Source: CAZYQW01 sp964649825 (lineage in GTDB: Bacteria > Planctomycetota > B15-G4 > JADJEK01). Taken from it: 32,135 nucleotides of DNA. Under the pieces are notes generated by a model. It was not told where the DNA came from and made no database searches. It saw only the letters and a program-made list of their open reading frames with translations. Of the stretch, positions 1 to 7,903 are shown piece after piece. Positions within the stretch are counted from its first letter, which is position 1; each line of letters opens with the position of its first letter. The translations under genes were made by a program, and so were the position numbers. The stretch spans positions 1-32,135 of the forward strand of contig CAZYQW010000114.1 in NCBI GenBank assembly GCA_964649825.1, read 5' to 3'.

Positions 1-31
1 TGCTCCTCCTCGACGTATCTCGAATACGCGG

Positions 32-60
32 TCGTCGTCGCGCCTTGCCAGCGACGACGA
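32..60. repeat. Perfect 10-bp inverted repeat (hairpin)
   Basis: A perfect 10-bp stem (32-41 with 51-60) encloses a 9-base loop. No T-run follows on either strand, so it is only a weak terminator candidate. The rest of 1-339 holds no convincing gene: the visible content is this hairpin and the repeat copy at 126-229. The window edge may cut an upstream gene whose end cannot be placed. Confidence 0.5.
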
Positions 61-125
61 TGACCTCCGGATAATCCACCAACAATCTGAATCACACCAC
101 TAGCAGCCCGTGGTGAAAGTCATTT

Positions 126-229
126 CGGCTGCGGCGGGCCCCCCTCGCGACCGATCTCTTCGTTGCAGGATCCTCGACGTACAGGCAGTACGCGTGCGGT
201 CCTGCGCCTCGATCTCGGTCGCGATGACC
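126..229. repeat. Copy 1 of a ~100-bp direct repeat (MscS-remnant piece)
   Basis: This segment matches 8153-8253 over about 100 bases with only a few substitutions and a 2-base length difference in a C-run. At the other site it is part of a decayed MscS-like gene end read on the minus strand. Here only this piece is present, and the match stops abruptly on both sides. Both copies lie just past the 3' end of a minus-strand gene for a secreted protein. Confidence 0.8.
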
Positions 230-339
230 TCGCCTCGCTTCGAAAGCACTTTCACCACGGGCGGCTAGCCTAGGGGTGTGATCCCCGGTTCTTGCGGATT
301 TCGGGCGGCCGCGACGCGCGACGCGCCTCGATCGCGACG

Positions 340-1254
340 CTACTCGATGTGGATCCGCAGGGGGTTCGTCGACGCGATGCCGAACGGCGCGGTGGGATCG
401 GCGATCAACGTCTGCAGGTACAGGTCGGCGGGAACCGGAGTGGACAGCGGGATGACCGCCGGGAACGTCAGCGTCCCGCTCGGCCCGAACGTGAACGGGA
501 TCGTCGGAGCGAAGAGCGGCAGGTTCTGCATCGAGCACGCCGGCGTCACGAGCGCGGCTCCCGTGCCCGCCCCGAGGAAGATCGTCGCGAACGCGTTCGG
601 CGGCGCCCCCAGCATGTCGATCGTGATCTGGCTGCCGGGCGTCGCGCAACCCGCGCCGCCCATTCCGGGCGGGATCCCGCTCCCTCCGAGACACGCCGAG
701 CCGTAGGCCATGACGAACCCCTGGCAGCAGATGAGCCGGAACTTCCAGTGATCCGAGGTGAACTGCCACGGCCCGTTCCACGATGCGCCGTTGTTGAACG
801 AGCCGCGGTAGACCTGGCCAGGTATGGTCATCGGCAGTTCGATCGACGCCTGCGCTGCGTTCTGCGGACCCCAGACCATCCAGTACGTCGCACCGGCCGC
901 CAGCGACACCGGGGTCGGCAGCGAGGCTCCCTGCCACGAGTTCGCGGCGACGGCCGTGAAGCTTCCCGTCGACAGGTCGGTGAGCGGTTGATTCAGAGCC
1001 GCGTCGTCGCTCCAGATGCCCACGGTGTTGGCGCCGGGAACCTCTCCCGTGAAGACCTCGATCGACGTCACGCTGATCGCGACGGGAGCAACGAAGCGGA
1101 TGCCCAGCAGCAGGTTCGGGCCCCCCATGCTCACGAGATCGTTGAAGTTCGCGCCGTCGTTCTCGGCGTAGCACGGCAGCGGTTGCGCGAACGACGCGAC
1201 GTGCGACGCGACCATCGACAACGCGACAAGACCGATTCTGGACGATCGACTCAT
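340..1254 (-). CDS. Secreted jelly-roll-like protein with C-terminal module
   Basis: This is a 304-residue predicted exported protein. The ATG at 1254 is preceded by a strong AGGAGG ribosome site about 6 bases upstream. Residues 1-24 form a signal peptide ending SFAQ. The central part has features I associate with DUF4082-like beta-sandwich domains: a GIRFVAP strand, SIEVFTGE, a TVGIWSDD strand and a GATYWMVWGP strand. The last ~90 residues, from about GAPPNAFATIFLG to the end, form a beta-rich module with a closing IADPTAPFGIAS motif. Similar modules end several other secreted proteins in this window. No catalytic motif is visible. An extracellular binding or structural role is inferred; the exact function is unknown. 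Confidence 0.8.
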   Translation of the reverse strand: MSRSSRIGLVALSMVASHVASFAQPLPCYAENDGANFNDLVSMGGPNLLLGIRFVAPVAISVTSIEVFTGEVPGANTVGIWSDDAALNQPLTDLSTGSFTAVAANSWQGASLPTPVSLAAGATYWMVWGPQNAAQASIELPMTIPGQVYRGSFNNGASWNGPWQFTSDHWKFRLICCQGFVMAYGSACLGGSGIPPGMGGAGCATPGSQITIDMLGAPPNAFATIFLGAGTGAALVTPACSMQNLPLFAPTIPFTFGPSGTLTFPAVIPLSTPVPADLYLQTLIADPTAPFGIASTNPLRIHIE

Positions 1255-1430
1255 CGGAACCTCCTCATCAGGCGCGGCAGTCGAGAACGGCGGGCAGAAG
1301 CCGGGAACGGCTCGAATCAGGATACCGGATGGAAACGAGAGTCACGGCTCTGTGGCCGGCGTGTGTCCTCGAGACGGGCGGTCGATTGCAGAATCCGACT
1401 CGAGGCGTCGACCGTTCGATCCGATCCGTC

Positions 1431-1462
1431 GTTCCCAACCGTTTCCAACCGTTTCCAAACGG
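1431..1462. repeat. Three 10-bp direct repeats ending in a palindrome
   Basis: Three consecutive 10-base units begin at 1431, 1441 and 1451, with consensus GTTTCCAACC. The last unit completes a palindrome CCGTTT-CC-AAACGG at 1449-1462. The period equals one helical turn, so bound proteins would line up on one DNA face. The block ends about 33 bases upstream of the sigma-54-like element, where an activator could bind. An operator role is inference. Confidence 0.55.
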
Positions 1463-1495
1463 TGGCGCCGCTCGGTTCGGACCTGTTCTCGAACC

Positions 1496-1511
1496 TGGCA
1501 CGACATCTGCT
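1496..1511 (+). promoter_or_regulatory. Sigma-54-like -24/-12 promoter element
   Basis: TGGCACG, four bases, then CTGCT matches the sigma-54 consensus TGGCACG-N4-TTGCW at all but one fixed position, with the invariant GG and GC dinucleotides correctly spaced. Transcription would start near 1522. That places the GAAGG ribosome site (1525-1529) and the ATG at 1539 immediately downstream, which fits the kinase gene well. Confidence 0.5.
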
Positions 1512-1538
1512 GATCCCTTCGCCCGAAGGATGGCAGCG

Positions 1539-2459
1539 ATGCAGGTTCGGTCCGACGCAACGAATGACAAGCCCCGACCCGGCATGCGGCTGGGTCGCGG
1601 CGGCGCCGGTGTGGTGGACGTGGTCGATCTGAACGGTCGGCTCGCCGCCCGCAAGACGGTAAACGGGGACCAGCTCGACGAGGACACGTGCCGGGAGCTC
1701 GTGCGGAACGAAGTACGAACGCTGCGTTCGCTCGCCCATCGAGGGATTCCCAAGGTGCTCGAGGAGAACGGGAGCGGCACCGGTTCCCCATCGTTCGCGA
1801 TGACGTTGGTCGACGGCGACGATCTCTCGAGCATGCTGCGGCAGGGTGGGCTGTCGATCGACCGCGCCGTAGCGGTGGTCGAAGGGGCCGCGCGCGCTCT
1901 CGCCCACGCGCATCGTCGTGGAATCGTGCATGCCGACTTCAAGCCCTCCAACATCCGCGTCGCGCGCGACGGCCGCGTGTTCCTTCTCGACTGGGGGCTG
2001 GCCCGGCCGAGCGACGGCGCCGCGGGATCGTCGCGGGGCGCGTCCGGAACCGTGGCGTACATGGCGCCCGAGCAGGCGCGCGCCGGGTCGATCGATCGGC
2101 GGACCGACGTGTTCAACCTCGGGGCGACGCTCTGCCACGTCCTCACCGGCGCGCCTCCCCACGACGACTCCGACCCCGAGTCGTACGTCCGCGCGGGACT
2201 CGGCCGGCTGAAGGACGCATTCGATCGACTGTCCGGGTGCCGCGCGGACCGCCGCCTCGTCCGCCTGGCCCGTCGCTGCATCGCTCCCGATCCGGCCCGC
2301 CGTCCCCGGGACGCCGGCGCCGTCTACAAGGAGCTTGCGCGGATCCGGCGCGTGCGTGCCCGCGGGCGCGTCATGGCTCGAGCGGTGGACCTGGCCGGCT
2401 TCCTGCTCGCGGGCCGTCGCTTGGCGACGCCGCCGGGCTGTTCACCGGGCACCGCCTGA
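1539..2459 (+). CDS. Short Ser/Thr protein kinase (Hanks type)
   Basis: This is a 306-residue kinase domain with little else. Upstream in-frame starts exist, but the ATG at 1539 has GAAGG nine bases before it and follows the sigma-54-like element. Visible motifs are a glycine-rich loop (residues 19-24), ATP-binding Lys39 in AARKTV, a likely partner Glu58, HADFKPSN (131-138) with catalytic Asp133, DWG (151-153) in place of DFG, and MAPEQ (175-179). The Arg of HRD is replaced by Ala, so it is a non-RD kinase not expected to depend on activation-loop phosphorylation. No clear membrane helix is present, so it is probably cytosolic. The gene converges with the hydrolase gene 45 bases away. Its substrate is unknown. 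Confidence 0.88.
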   Translation: MQVRSDATNDKPRPGMRLGRGGAGVVDVVDLNGRLAARKTVNGDQLDEDTCRELVRNEVRTLRSLAHRGIPKVLEENGSGTGSPSFAMTLVDGDDLSSMLRQGGLSIDRAVAVVEGAARALAHAHRRGIVHADFKPSNIRVARDGRVFLLDWGLARPSDGAAGSSRGASGTVAYMAPEQARAGSIDRRTDVFNLGATLCHVLTGAPPHDDSDPESYVRAGLGRLKDAFDRLSGCRADRRLVRLARRCIAPDPARRPRDAGAVYKELARIRRVRARGRVMARAVDLAGFLLAGRRLATPPGCSPGTA

Positions 2460-2504
2460 CTTCACCGACTTCGCCCGGTCGATTCCGTGCCGCTCACGCT
2501 CGAC

Positions 2505-3080
2505 TCACGACGGCGGGGCATCGACCGCGGCGAAGTGCTCCCGCAGCAGGGCGCAGGTCGGCTCCGGGTGCGTGATCGGCAGACCGTGGGACGCGCCCTG
2601 CATCTCCGCATAGGACGCGTTCGGGATTGCGGCCACGATCGCGCGGCCGAGCGCCGTCGGGGCGATCCTGTCGTGCGGCGCGCTGACGACCAGGGTCGGG
2701 ACCGCCGCGAGCCGCGCCAAGTGCGGAGTCAGGTCGGCGGCCCGCAGTGCGCGAGGCTGCTCGTTCATCGCGACCATCCCCCCCAGCGAGTGGCCGACGA
2801 TGTGCGCGGCGCCGGCGCCCGACGACTCCTGAACCGCCCGCGCATCGTCCGCCATCTGCGCGATCGTGATCGGCTCTCCGTGGGACGGAAGGGACTCGCG
2901 GCTGCGGCCGATCCCTCGGTTGTCGAAGGTCAGGCAGTCGTACCGATCCGAGAGGCGCTCGATCTCGGGCTTCCAACCGGAGGCGGCGACCCCCACTCCT
3001 TGAATGAACAGCACCACGGCGCCCCGACCGCGCCGCTCGAGTCGGATGCGACACCCGCGATTCTCGATCCATCCGCTCAT
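2505..3080 (-). CDS. Alpha/beta hydrolase, apparently lacking the lid domain
   Basis: The product is 191 residues from the ATG at 3080, which begins a typical hydrolase start; an open frame continues further upstream without recognisable homology. The triad is complete: Ser98 in GHSLGG, Asp137 in PHDRI and His165 in ASHGL. The oxyanion region (FIQGVG) and the DNRGIGRS strand-turn are also present. Family members such as 3-oxoadipate enol-lactonase-like enzymes usually run about 250-280 residues. Here GHSLGGMVAMNE is followed within ~15 residues by DLTPHLARLAAVPTLVV, so roughly 70-90 residues of cap are missing. It may be a minimal hydrolase or an in-frame deletion derivative with altered or no activity. 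No strong ribosome site is seen. Confidence 0.7.
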   Translation of the reverse strand: MSGWIENRGCRIRLERRGRGAVVLFIQGVGVAASGWKPEIERLSDRYDCLTFDNRGIGRSRESLPSHGEPITIAQMADDARAVQESSGAGAAHIVGHSLGGMVAMNEQPRALRAADLTPHLARLAAVPTLVVSAPHDRIAPTALGRAIVAAIPNASYAEMQGASHGLPITHPEPTCALLREHFAAVDAPPS

Positions 3081-3420
3081 GCTCGGCCAGTTTCGCGCCG
3101 CCTCGGCTCGGCGCCTCTGCTTGCCATCGTTCGCCGCTTCTGCGGTCACCTGGCGCGCACGCGAACGTCGCATGATCGGGGGGTCGACGGCGTCGGGTCG
3201 AACGTCTGAAGGAGGCACTATGAAGGCGACCGGGTTCCGACGATGCCCGACAAGGGCGAAAGGCACGCCGCTCATTGCCCACACGCCGGACGTTCATATC
3301 CAGTGGTCGAATGCACTGGTTCGCACACGCGAAATCTTCGTGCGATCACTCCGTCTTGCCGCTATGCATATGCGCTTGTTCTGTCCCTACCCCACTCAGA
3401 AGCGACGCATCGTGGATCAA
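3081..3420. other. Gap upstream of the first AT-hook gene
   Basis: No complete gene is seen. A perfect 6-bp inverted repeat (CCAGTG...CACTGG, 3300-3319) could be an operator. An ATG at 3220 has a strong GGAGG just upstream and is in frame with the AT-hook gene, but the paralogue has no matching extension. It may be the leftover start of a lost gene or an alternative N-terminus. The last ~60 bases resemble those upstream of the paralogue at 10450. Confidence 0.4.
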
Positions 3421-3954
3421 ATGCAACCTTTGGACGAACCCGCGACCGAACACGAAAGCGATGACATGGCAGCGACGCGAACCACCAACAAGAAGACCGC
3501 GAAGTCCTCGGCTTCGGCACAGAAGGGCCGAAAGGCCGGCGGCGGCAAGTCGAACCCGACGATGGACTGGCTCGTTGCGTTCATGACGAAGAACCCGAAC
3601 GCGGTCTACGCCGACGCCGCGGCCGAGGCCAAGAAGGCTCGCCACACTATCTATCCGATTATGTGGGGTCGCGCGCAGGTGATGCTCGGGCGGATCAAGC
3701 AGAAGCCGCGCGGCAGCGGAAAGGCGACGCAGAAGAGCGCCGCGGCGAAGACCGCCCCGGCTCCGGCTGCCGCCCCGCGCGGCCCGGGACGGCCGCCCAG
3801 AGCCCGCACCCCGAGCGCTCCGCGCGGCGGGATATCGATCCCGGTCGACGAGGGCGCCGTCGAGACGATGAGCATGCTCGTCGCCGCGCTGAACAACGGC
3901 CGGCGCGCCGTGCTCCGCTACGACGGCAGCGGGTGGACGCTCGGGATCGAGTAG
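3421..3954 (+). CDS. AT-hook DNA-binding protein, paralogue 1
   Basis: The product is 177 residues from ATG 3421, or 162 from ATG 3466 (MAATRTT). It has three parts: a Lys/Ala-rich N-terminus; a conserved helical region beginning NPTMDWLVAFM and containing YADAAAEAKKA and IYPIMWGRAQVMLG, which could be a helix-turn-helix; and a linker with the AT-hook core RGPGRPPRAR followed by a short C-terminal module (VAALNNGRRAVLRYDG). The protein at 10450-10962 shares all parts. In both genes an upstream ATG lies exactly 15 codons before the MAA start, and the leader MQ-x-LD-x-P is partly conserved, so I take the longer form with reservation. AT-hooks bind the minor groove of AT-rich DNA, so a nucleoid-associated or regulatory role is inferred. 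I do not recognise a named family. Confidence 0.75.
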   Translation: MQPLDEPATEHESDDMAATRTTNKKTAKSSASAQKGRKAGGGKSNPTMDWLVAFMTKNPNAVYADAAAEAKKARHTIYPIMWGRAQVMLGRIKQKPRGSGKATQKSAAAKTAPAPAAAPRGPGRPPRARTPSAPRGGISIPVDEGAVETMSMLVAALNNGRRAVLRYDGSGWTLGIE

Positions 3955-4161
3955 CAGAACCGGCGACGATCGCGGGCATCCCCGCCGCGGACCCGCCGAT
4001 CCGATGAGCGCGACAGGAAGTCTCGCCGACCCACGCGGCCGACCCGCTCGGACCGTGCGGGCCGCCTGTCTTATGCGCCTCGTTCGCAACGTTCCTCTCC
4101 ACGACGGACTCCACGGACGACCGCAACTTGTCTAGACTCGTGCTCGCCAGCCTGACCGCAT

Positions 4162-4209
4162 CCGGGACTCCACCCGGGCCTCCATCCAGGACTCCATCCA
4201 GGACTCATT
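4162..4209. repeat. Four 12-bp tandem repeats at a start codon
   Basis: Four imperfect 12-base units begin at 4162, 4174, 4186 and 4198, with consensus CCAGGACTCCAT. The last unit runs into the TTG start of the fusion gene and supplies its AGGA. Changes in unit number would move promoter-to-start spacing and copies of the possible ribosome site. Confidence 0.7.
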
Positions 4210-6475
4210 GAGCGACCGTCCGATGAAGCACGAAGCACGGCCCCGTCGGATCCTCTTCACCGCGGACAACGGAGTCTGCGTCGAGATGTATCGACCGCTG
4301 GCTACGCGTCTCGCGGCCGACGATCGCCTCGCCCTCAGTCACGCCGCGTATCTCAAACACACGCGCGCGTCGTTCGCCGCCACCCGGGACTCGCTGAAGT
4401 GGATGAGGTCACGTGACTTGCCCGGACGGATCCTGCACTATCGCGCGGCCCGCTGGCTGCCGTTCGACGCCTGCGTGACGCCGAGCTTCAACGATCGGCT
4501 GGACCCGAAGAACGCCCGATTGAAGATCCAGATCTTCCACGGCGTGTCGTTCAAGAACTACTGCGTGAAGGAGAAGGCGCTCCGCTACGACCGGCTCTAC
4601 CTGCCCGGCGAGTATCACCGTCGGCGCTACGTGGAGTCGGGACTGTTCCGGGAGGACGACCCGCGCCTTCGCGTCCTCGGTCTGCCGAAGCTCGATCGGC
4701 TCGTCGATGGGACGTATCGGCGCGACGTCGTGCTCGAGCGGCTCGGCCTGGACCCCTCGCGGGAGACGGTCCTCTTGGCGCCGACCGGTGACCGGGGAAA
4801 CGCGCTGTCGTTCCACGGCGAGCGGCTGCTGCAGGTGCTGCGCGAGCTCCCTCAGAACGTGATCGTCAAGCCTCACGATCACGCTCGACGAGACGAGCGC
4901 GGCGTCGATTGGCACCGCCGCCTGCGCGAGCTGGAGAGCGATCGCTTCAAGAGCCTCCTGCAGTCGGACATCGTTCCACTCTTGGTCGCCGCGGACCTGC
5001 TGATCACCGACGCCTCGTCGGTGGCGTTCGAATACGCGCTGCGGGATCGGCCGATCGTGTTCATGGACGTGCCGGAGATCCTCCAAGGTCCGAAGGCCCA
5101 TCGATTCGACCTCGCCACCTGGGGCCGCCGCGCCGGCCACGTCGTGTCGGACCCCGAGGAGCTGCACGTCGAGGTGCCGCGGCTCCTGGCGGAACCCGAC
5201 GAAAAGAGCGAGATCCGCCGCGCCCTCGCCCGGGACGTGTTCCACGAGCCGGGCCGCGCGACGGCGCGCGTACTGCGGGAGCTGTACGCGGACCTCGAGA
5301 TGGAACCATCCGCCCTGGTCATCGACCCCGCGTCGGAGTCGCGTCTACCGGTTCTTGCGCCGGCCGGGCCCGAGGACGGCCGTTCGCGGGTCGCGTCGGT
5401 GCCTCGAAGGCGCCGTGCGAGCGGGCGCGCGTGGGCGGCGGCCGTCGTCGTCCTGGCGATCCTCGGGATCAGCGCAAACCCGTTCGATCCGGCCGCCGCC
5501 GCGGTCCGATCCCGCGGCGAGACGCAAACGACCGCGGTCGCCCGCAACGCGCCGGACGACGTGTGCATCTACGTCCATCCGACCGATCCGCGCCGGAGCC
5601 GGGTGATCGTCTCGGACCGAAGCTCGGGCTTGGTCGTGTACGACCTCGACGGCCGTGAGACGCAGCGGGTCGAGATCGGACCTCAAGTCCACGTGGACAT
5701 TCGCGGCGGAGTGTCCGTGCGAGGACGAAGCTCCGCGCTGGTCGCATCGACCGACTCGGATCGGAGCACGATGGTCTTTCACGAGGTCTCTTCCGAATCG
5801 AGCGAACTCCTCCGATTGTCCGCGACTCCGTTCCGCACCGGCGTCCAAGCGCGCGGCCTCTGCCTCTATCGGAGCCGCGTGGACGATCGAACGTACGCGT
5901 TCGTGGTCGGTCGACATCCATCGGGCGACTACCGCATGGAGCAGTGGGCGATCGTCGGAACCGACGCGGGTATCGAATGTGCGTTCGTCCGTGAGGTTCC
6001 CATCGGCGGCCGATCCGAGGGGTGCGTGGCGGACGATGAGCTCGGAGCCGTCTTCGTCGCCGAGGAGGGGGTGGGTATCTGGAAGTATTCCGCGGACCCC
6101 AACGATGGCACGAAGCGGACGCTCGTCGATGGAACCGGAATCCGCGGCCATCTGCGCGGGGACGTGGAGGGGCTCGCCCTTCTCGGCGCGGTCGGCGGGG
6201 ACGGCTACCTGATCGCGTCCAGCCAAGGGTCGGACGACCTCGTGGTCTATCGCCGCGGCGGCGATCACACGTACGTCGGGAGGTTCGAGCTCGTCGCCAG
6301 CGGCACGATCGACGCGGTGACGAGGACGGAGGGGATCGATGGCGTGATCGCCGACCTCGGTGGTCCATGGCAGCAGGGCCTCTTCGTCGCGCAGGACGCC
6401 TGCGACGACGCCTCGCCGGAGAACGTCAAGCTCGTCGCGTGGTCGAGTATCATCGAGGCGCTTTCGCTTCACTGA
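4208..6475 (+). CDS. CDP-glycerol glycerophosphotransferase-like / beta-propeller phytase fusion
   Basis: One uninterrupted 755-residue frame carries two unrelated domains. Residues 15-365 resemble the TagB/TagF glycerophosphotransferase family, which polymerises polyol-phosphate from CDP-glycerol at the inner membrane face: IFHGVSFKN (109-117), APTGDRG (191-197), KPHDH (221-225), LITDASSVAFEY (265-276) and RPIVFMD (281-287). Arg-rich residues 400-407 precede a membrane helix (about 408-424). Residues 449-752 match beta-propeller phytases, calcium-dependent phosphatases: CIYVHPTDP (453-461), LVVYDLDG (475-482), EGCVADDELG (604-613), AEEGVGIWKY (618-627), DVEGLAL (652-658), IASSQGSDDLVVY (669-681) and TEGIDG (707-712). 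The positive residues before the helix predict a cytoplasmic transferase and a periplasmic phytase. TTG 4208 or ATG 4223 could start it. The combination is unfamiliar to me. Domain calls are strong; the joint role is unknown. Confidence 0.85.
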   Translation: MSDRPMKHEARPRRILFTADNGVCVEMYRPLATRLAADDRLALSHAAYLKHTRASFAATRDSLKWMRSRDLPGRILHYRAARWLPFDACVTPSFNDRLDPKNARLKIQIFHGVSFKNYCVKEKALRYDRLYLPGEYHRRRYVESGLFREDDPRLRVLGLPKLDRLVDGTYRRDVVLERLGLDPSRETVLLAPTGDRGNALSFHGERLLQVLRELPQNVIVKPHDHARRDERGVDWHRRLRELESDRFKSLLQSDIVPLLVAADLLITDASSVAFEYALRDRPIVFMDVPEILQGPKAHRFDLATWGRRAGHVVSDPEELHVEVPRLLAEPDEKSEIRRALARDVFHEPGRATARVLRELYADLEMEPSALVIDPASESRLPVLAPAGPEDGRSRVASVPRRRRASGRAWAAAVVVLAILGISANPFDPAAAAVRSRGETQTTAVARNAPDDVCIYVHPTDPRRSRVIVSDRSSGLVVYDLDGRETQRVEIGPQVHVDIRGGVSVRGRSSALVASTDSDRSTMVFHEVSSESSELLRLSATPFRTGVQARGLCLYRSRVDDRTYAFVVGRHPSGDYRMEQWAIVGTDAGIECAFVREVPIGGRSEGCVADDELGAVFVAEEGVGIWKYSADPNDGTKRTLVDGTGIRGHLRGDVEGLALLGAVGGDGYLIASSQGSDDLVVYRRGGDHTYVGRFELVASGTIDAVTRTEGIDGVIADLGGPWQQGLFVAQDACDDASPENVKLVAWSSIIEALSLH

Positions 6476-6538
6476 GGCGCACGTCGCGCCGCGGACGTAC
6501 GTGTCCGGGCCGGCGGAGCGGCGCGCTGGAATCGCGGC

Positions 6539-7843
6539 ATGAAGATCAGTCTGGTCCCTTGGCTTCTCCTGGCGTCTCTCGTTCCGGCCGTCGCCTCCGC
6601 ACGATTGCCGCAACGCTGCGGCTTTCCTGACCGCATTGCGAGGCCGGCCGGCGCGTTCATCACGCAGCCGTCGGACTGCGGCTACTTCTCGACGACCATC
6701 CAGCCCGAGTACGCCGCGGGCCTCATCTACGACGTTCCGATCGTCTTCCACGTGATCCAGAACTCCGGCGGGGCCGGCTTCCTGAGCGCGGCAACGATCC
6801 AGGATCAGATCGACGTCCTCAACGAGGACTTCCAGGCGCTCCCCGGCTCGCCCGGCGCACCCGGCGTCGACACGAGGATCCGGTTCCACCTGGCAACGAT
6901 CGATCCAACCGGCAACCCGACCACGGGCATCACCTACACGACGAACAACACCTGGTTCCAGGACGGCGGCGCGTACTGGAACACCCTCGCGTGGGACACG
7001 AACCGCTACGTGAACGTGTACACGAACCTGGCGAGCGGGTACTTCGGCTACGTGCCGGACTGGCCGCAGGGCGGCATCGTGGGACAGAAGCTCGATCGCA
7101 TCGTCGTCTGGTGGGAGGCGGTCGGCAAGGCTGCGACGTCGGGGTGGCCGCAGAACCTCGGCCGGACGCTGACCCACGAGGTAGGGCACTACTTCGGGCT
7201 CGACCACCCGTTCGTCTTCGGGTGCCCTTCGGCCTCCGCGTGCTACACGAACGGCGACCTGATCTGCGACACGAACCCGCAGTCGAGCGAGACGTTCGGT
7301 TGTCCCGGATCGAAGTCGACGTGCGGCACGCCGGACTCCATCCATAACTACATGGACTACACGGATGACCCCTGCATGTGGGAGTTCACACCCGAACAGA
7401 CGAACCGGATGCGCTGCACGATCCAGCACTGGCGCCCCGACCTCGCCACGCCATGCAATCCGGCGTACGGTCAAGGCTGCGTGGGATCGGGCGGGTTCAC
7501 TCCGGACCTTGGTGTCGACGGCTGCGCCGCGCGAACCGCGCCGGTTCAGCTCACGATCACGAACGGCCTCGGCGGAGCGCCGGCGTTCTTGTTCCTTGGT
7601 CTGAACCAGGCCGCCATCTCAATGGGCGGCGGGTGCACGCTGAACGTATCACCGCTCCTCCCGCTGGTCGTGGGGCCGCTTCCGCTGTCCGGCGTCGGCG
7701 CGGGCAACGGCGGGATCCAACTCACCGCGACGATCCCCGGCTCGGTCACGCCCGGCACGTTCACGGTACAGGCGTTCGTCGCCGACGCCGGCAGCGCGCT
7801 CGGGTTCAGCAACACGCCTGGAGTCTCGGTGCCGATCGACTAA
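6539..7843 (+). CDS. Secreted zinc metalloprotease, M43 (pappalysin-like)
   Basis: A 434-residue exported protease. Residues 1-21 are a signal peptide ending AVASA. The catalytic domain (about 45-300) begins with YDVPIVFHVIQ, followed by IQDQIDVLNEDFQ. It has the extended zinc motif HEVGHYFGLDH (213-223), giving three His ligands and a catalytic Glu214, and a Met-turn in NYMDYTDD (270-277). Cysteines around 229-262 could form the disulfides common in M43B enzymes. The last ~110 residues (from about 325) are the beta-rich C-terminal module shared with other secreted proteins here, with AFLFLG and SMGGGCTL segments. The gene starts 63 bases after the fusion gene and may be cotranscribed. The ribosome site is weak. 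Confidence 0.92.
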   Translation: MKISLVPWLLLASLVPAVASARLPQRCGFPDRIARPAGAFITQPSDCGYFSTTIQPEYAAGLIYDVPIVFHVIQNSGGAGFLSAATIQDQIDVLNEDFQALPGSPGAPGVDTRIRFHLATIDPTGNPTTGITYTTNNTWFQDGGAYWNTLAWDTNRYVNVYTNLASGYFGYVPDWPQGGIVGQKLDRIVVWWEAVGKAATSGWPQNLGRTLTHEVGHYFGLDHPFVFGCPSASACYTNGDLICDTNPQSSETFGCPGSKSTCGTPDSIHNYMDYTDDPCMWEFTPEQTNRMRCTIQHWRPDLATPCNPAYGQGCVGSGGFTPDLGVDGCAARTAPVQLTITNGLGGAPAFLFLGLNQAAISMGGGCTLNVSPLLPLVVGPLPLSGVGAGNGGIQLTATIPGSVTPGTFTVQAFVADAGSALGFSNTPGVSVPID

Positions 7844-7903
7844 CGTCCGGGTCGACCCCAACCGCCCCGCCGCCGCACCCCGCAGATGGAATCGCTCGAT
7901 CCG

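Noticed and set aside
3220..3420. An N-terminal extension of the first AT-hook protein from ATG 3220 with a strong GGAGG
   Set aside because: The paralogue lacks it and the extra residues look non-coding, so it was kept only as a note.
5345..7474. A 709-residue minus-strand open frame
   Set aside because: It runs antisense to the phytase domain and the M43 protease, both of which have clear motifs; its product is low-complexity Arg/Val/Asp.
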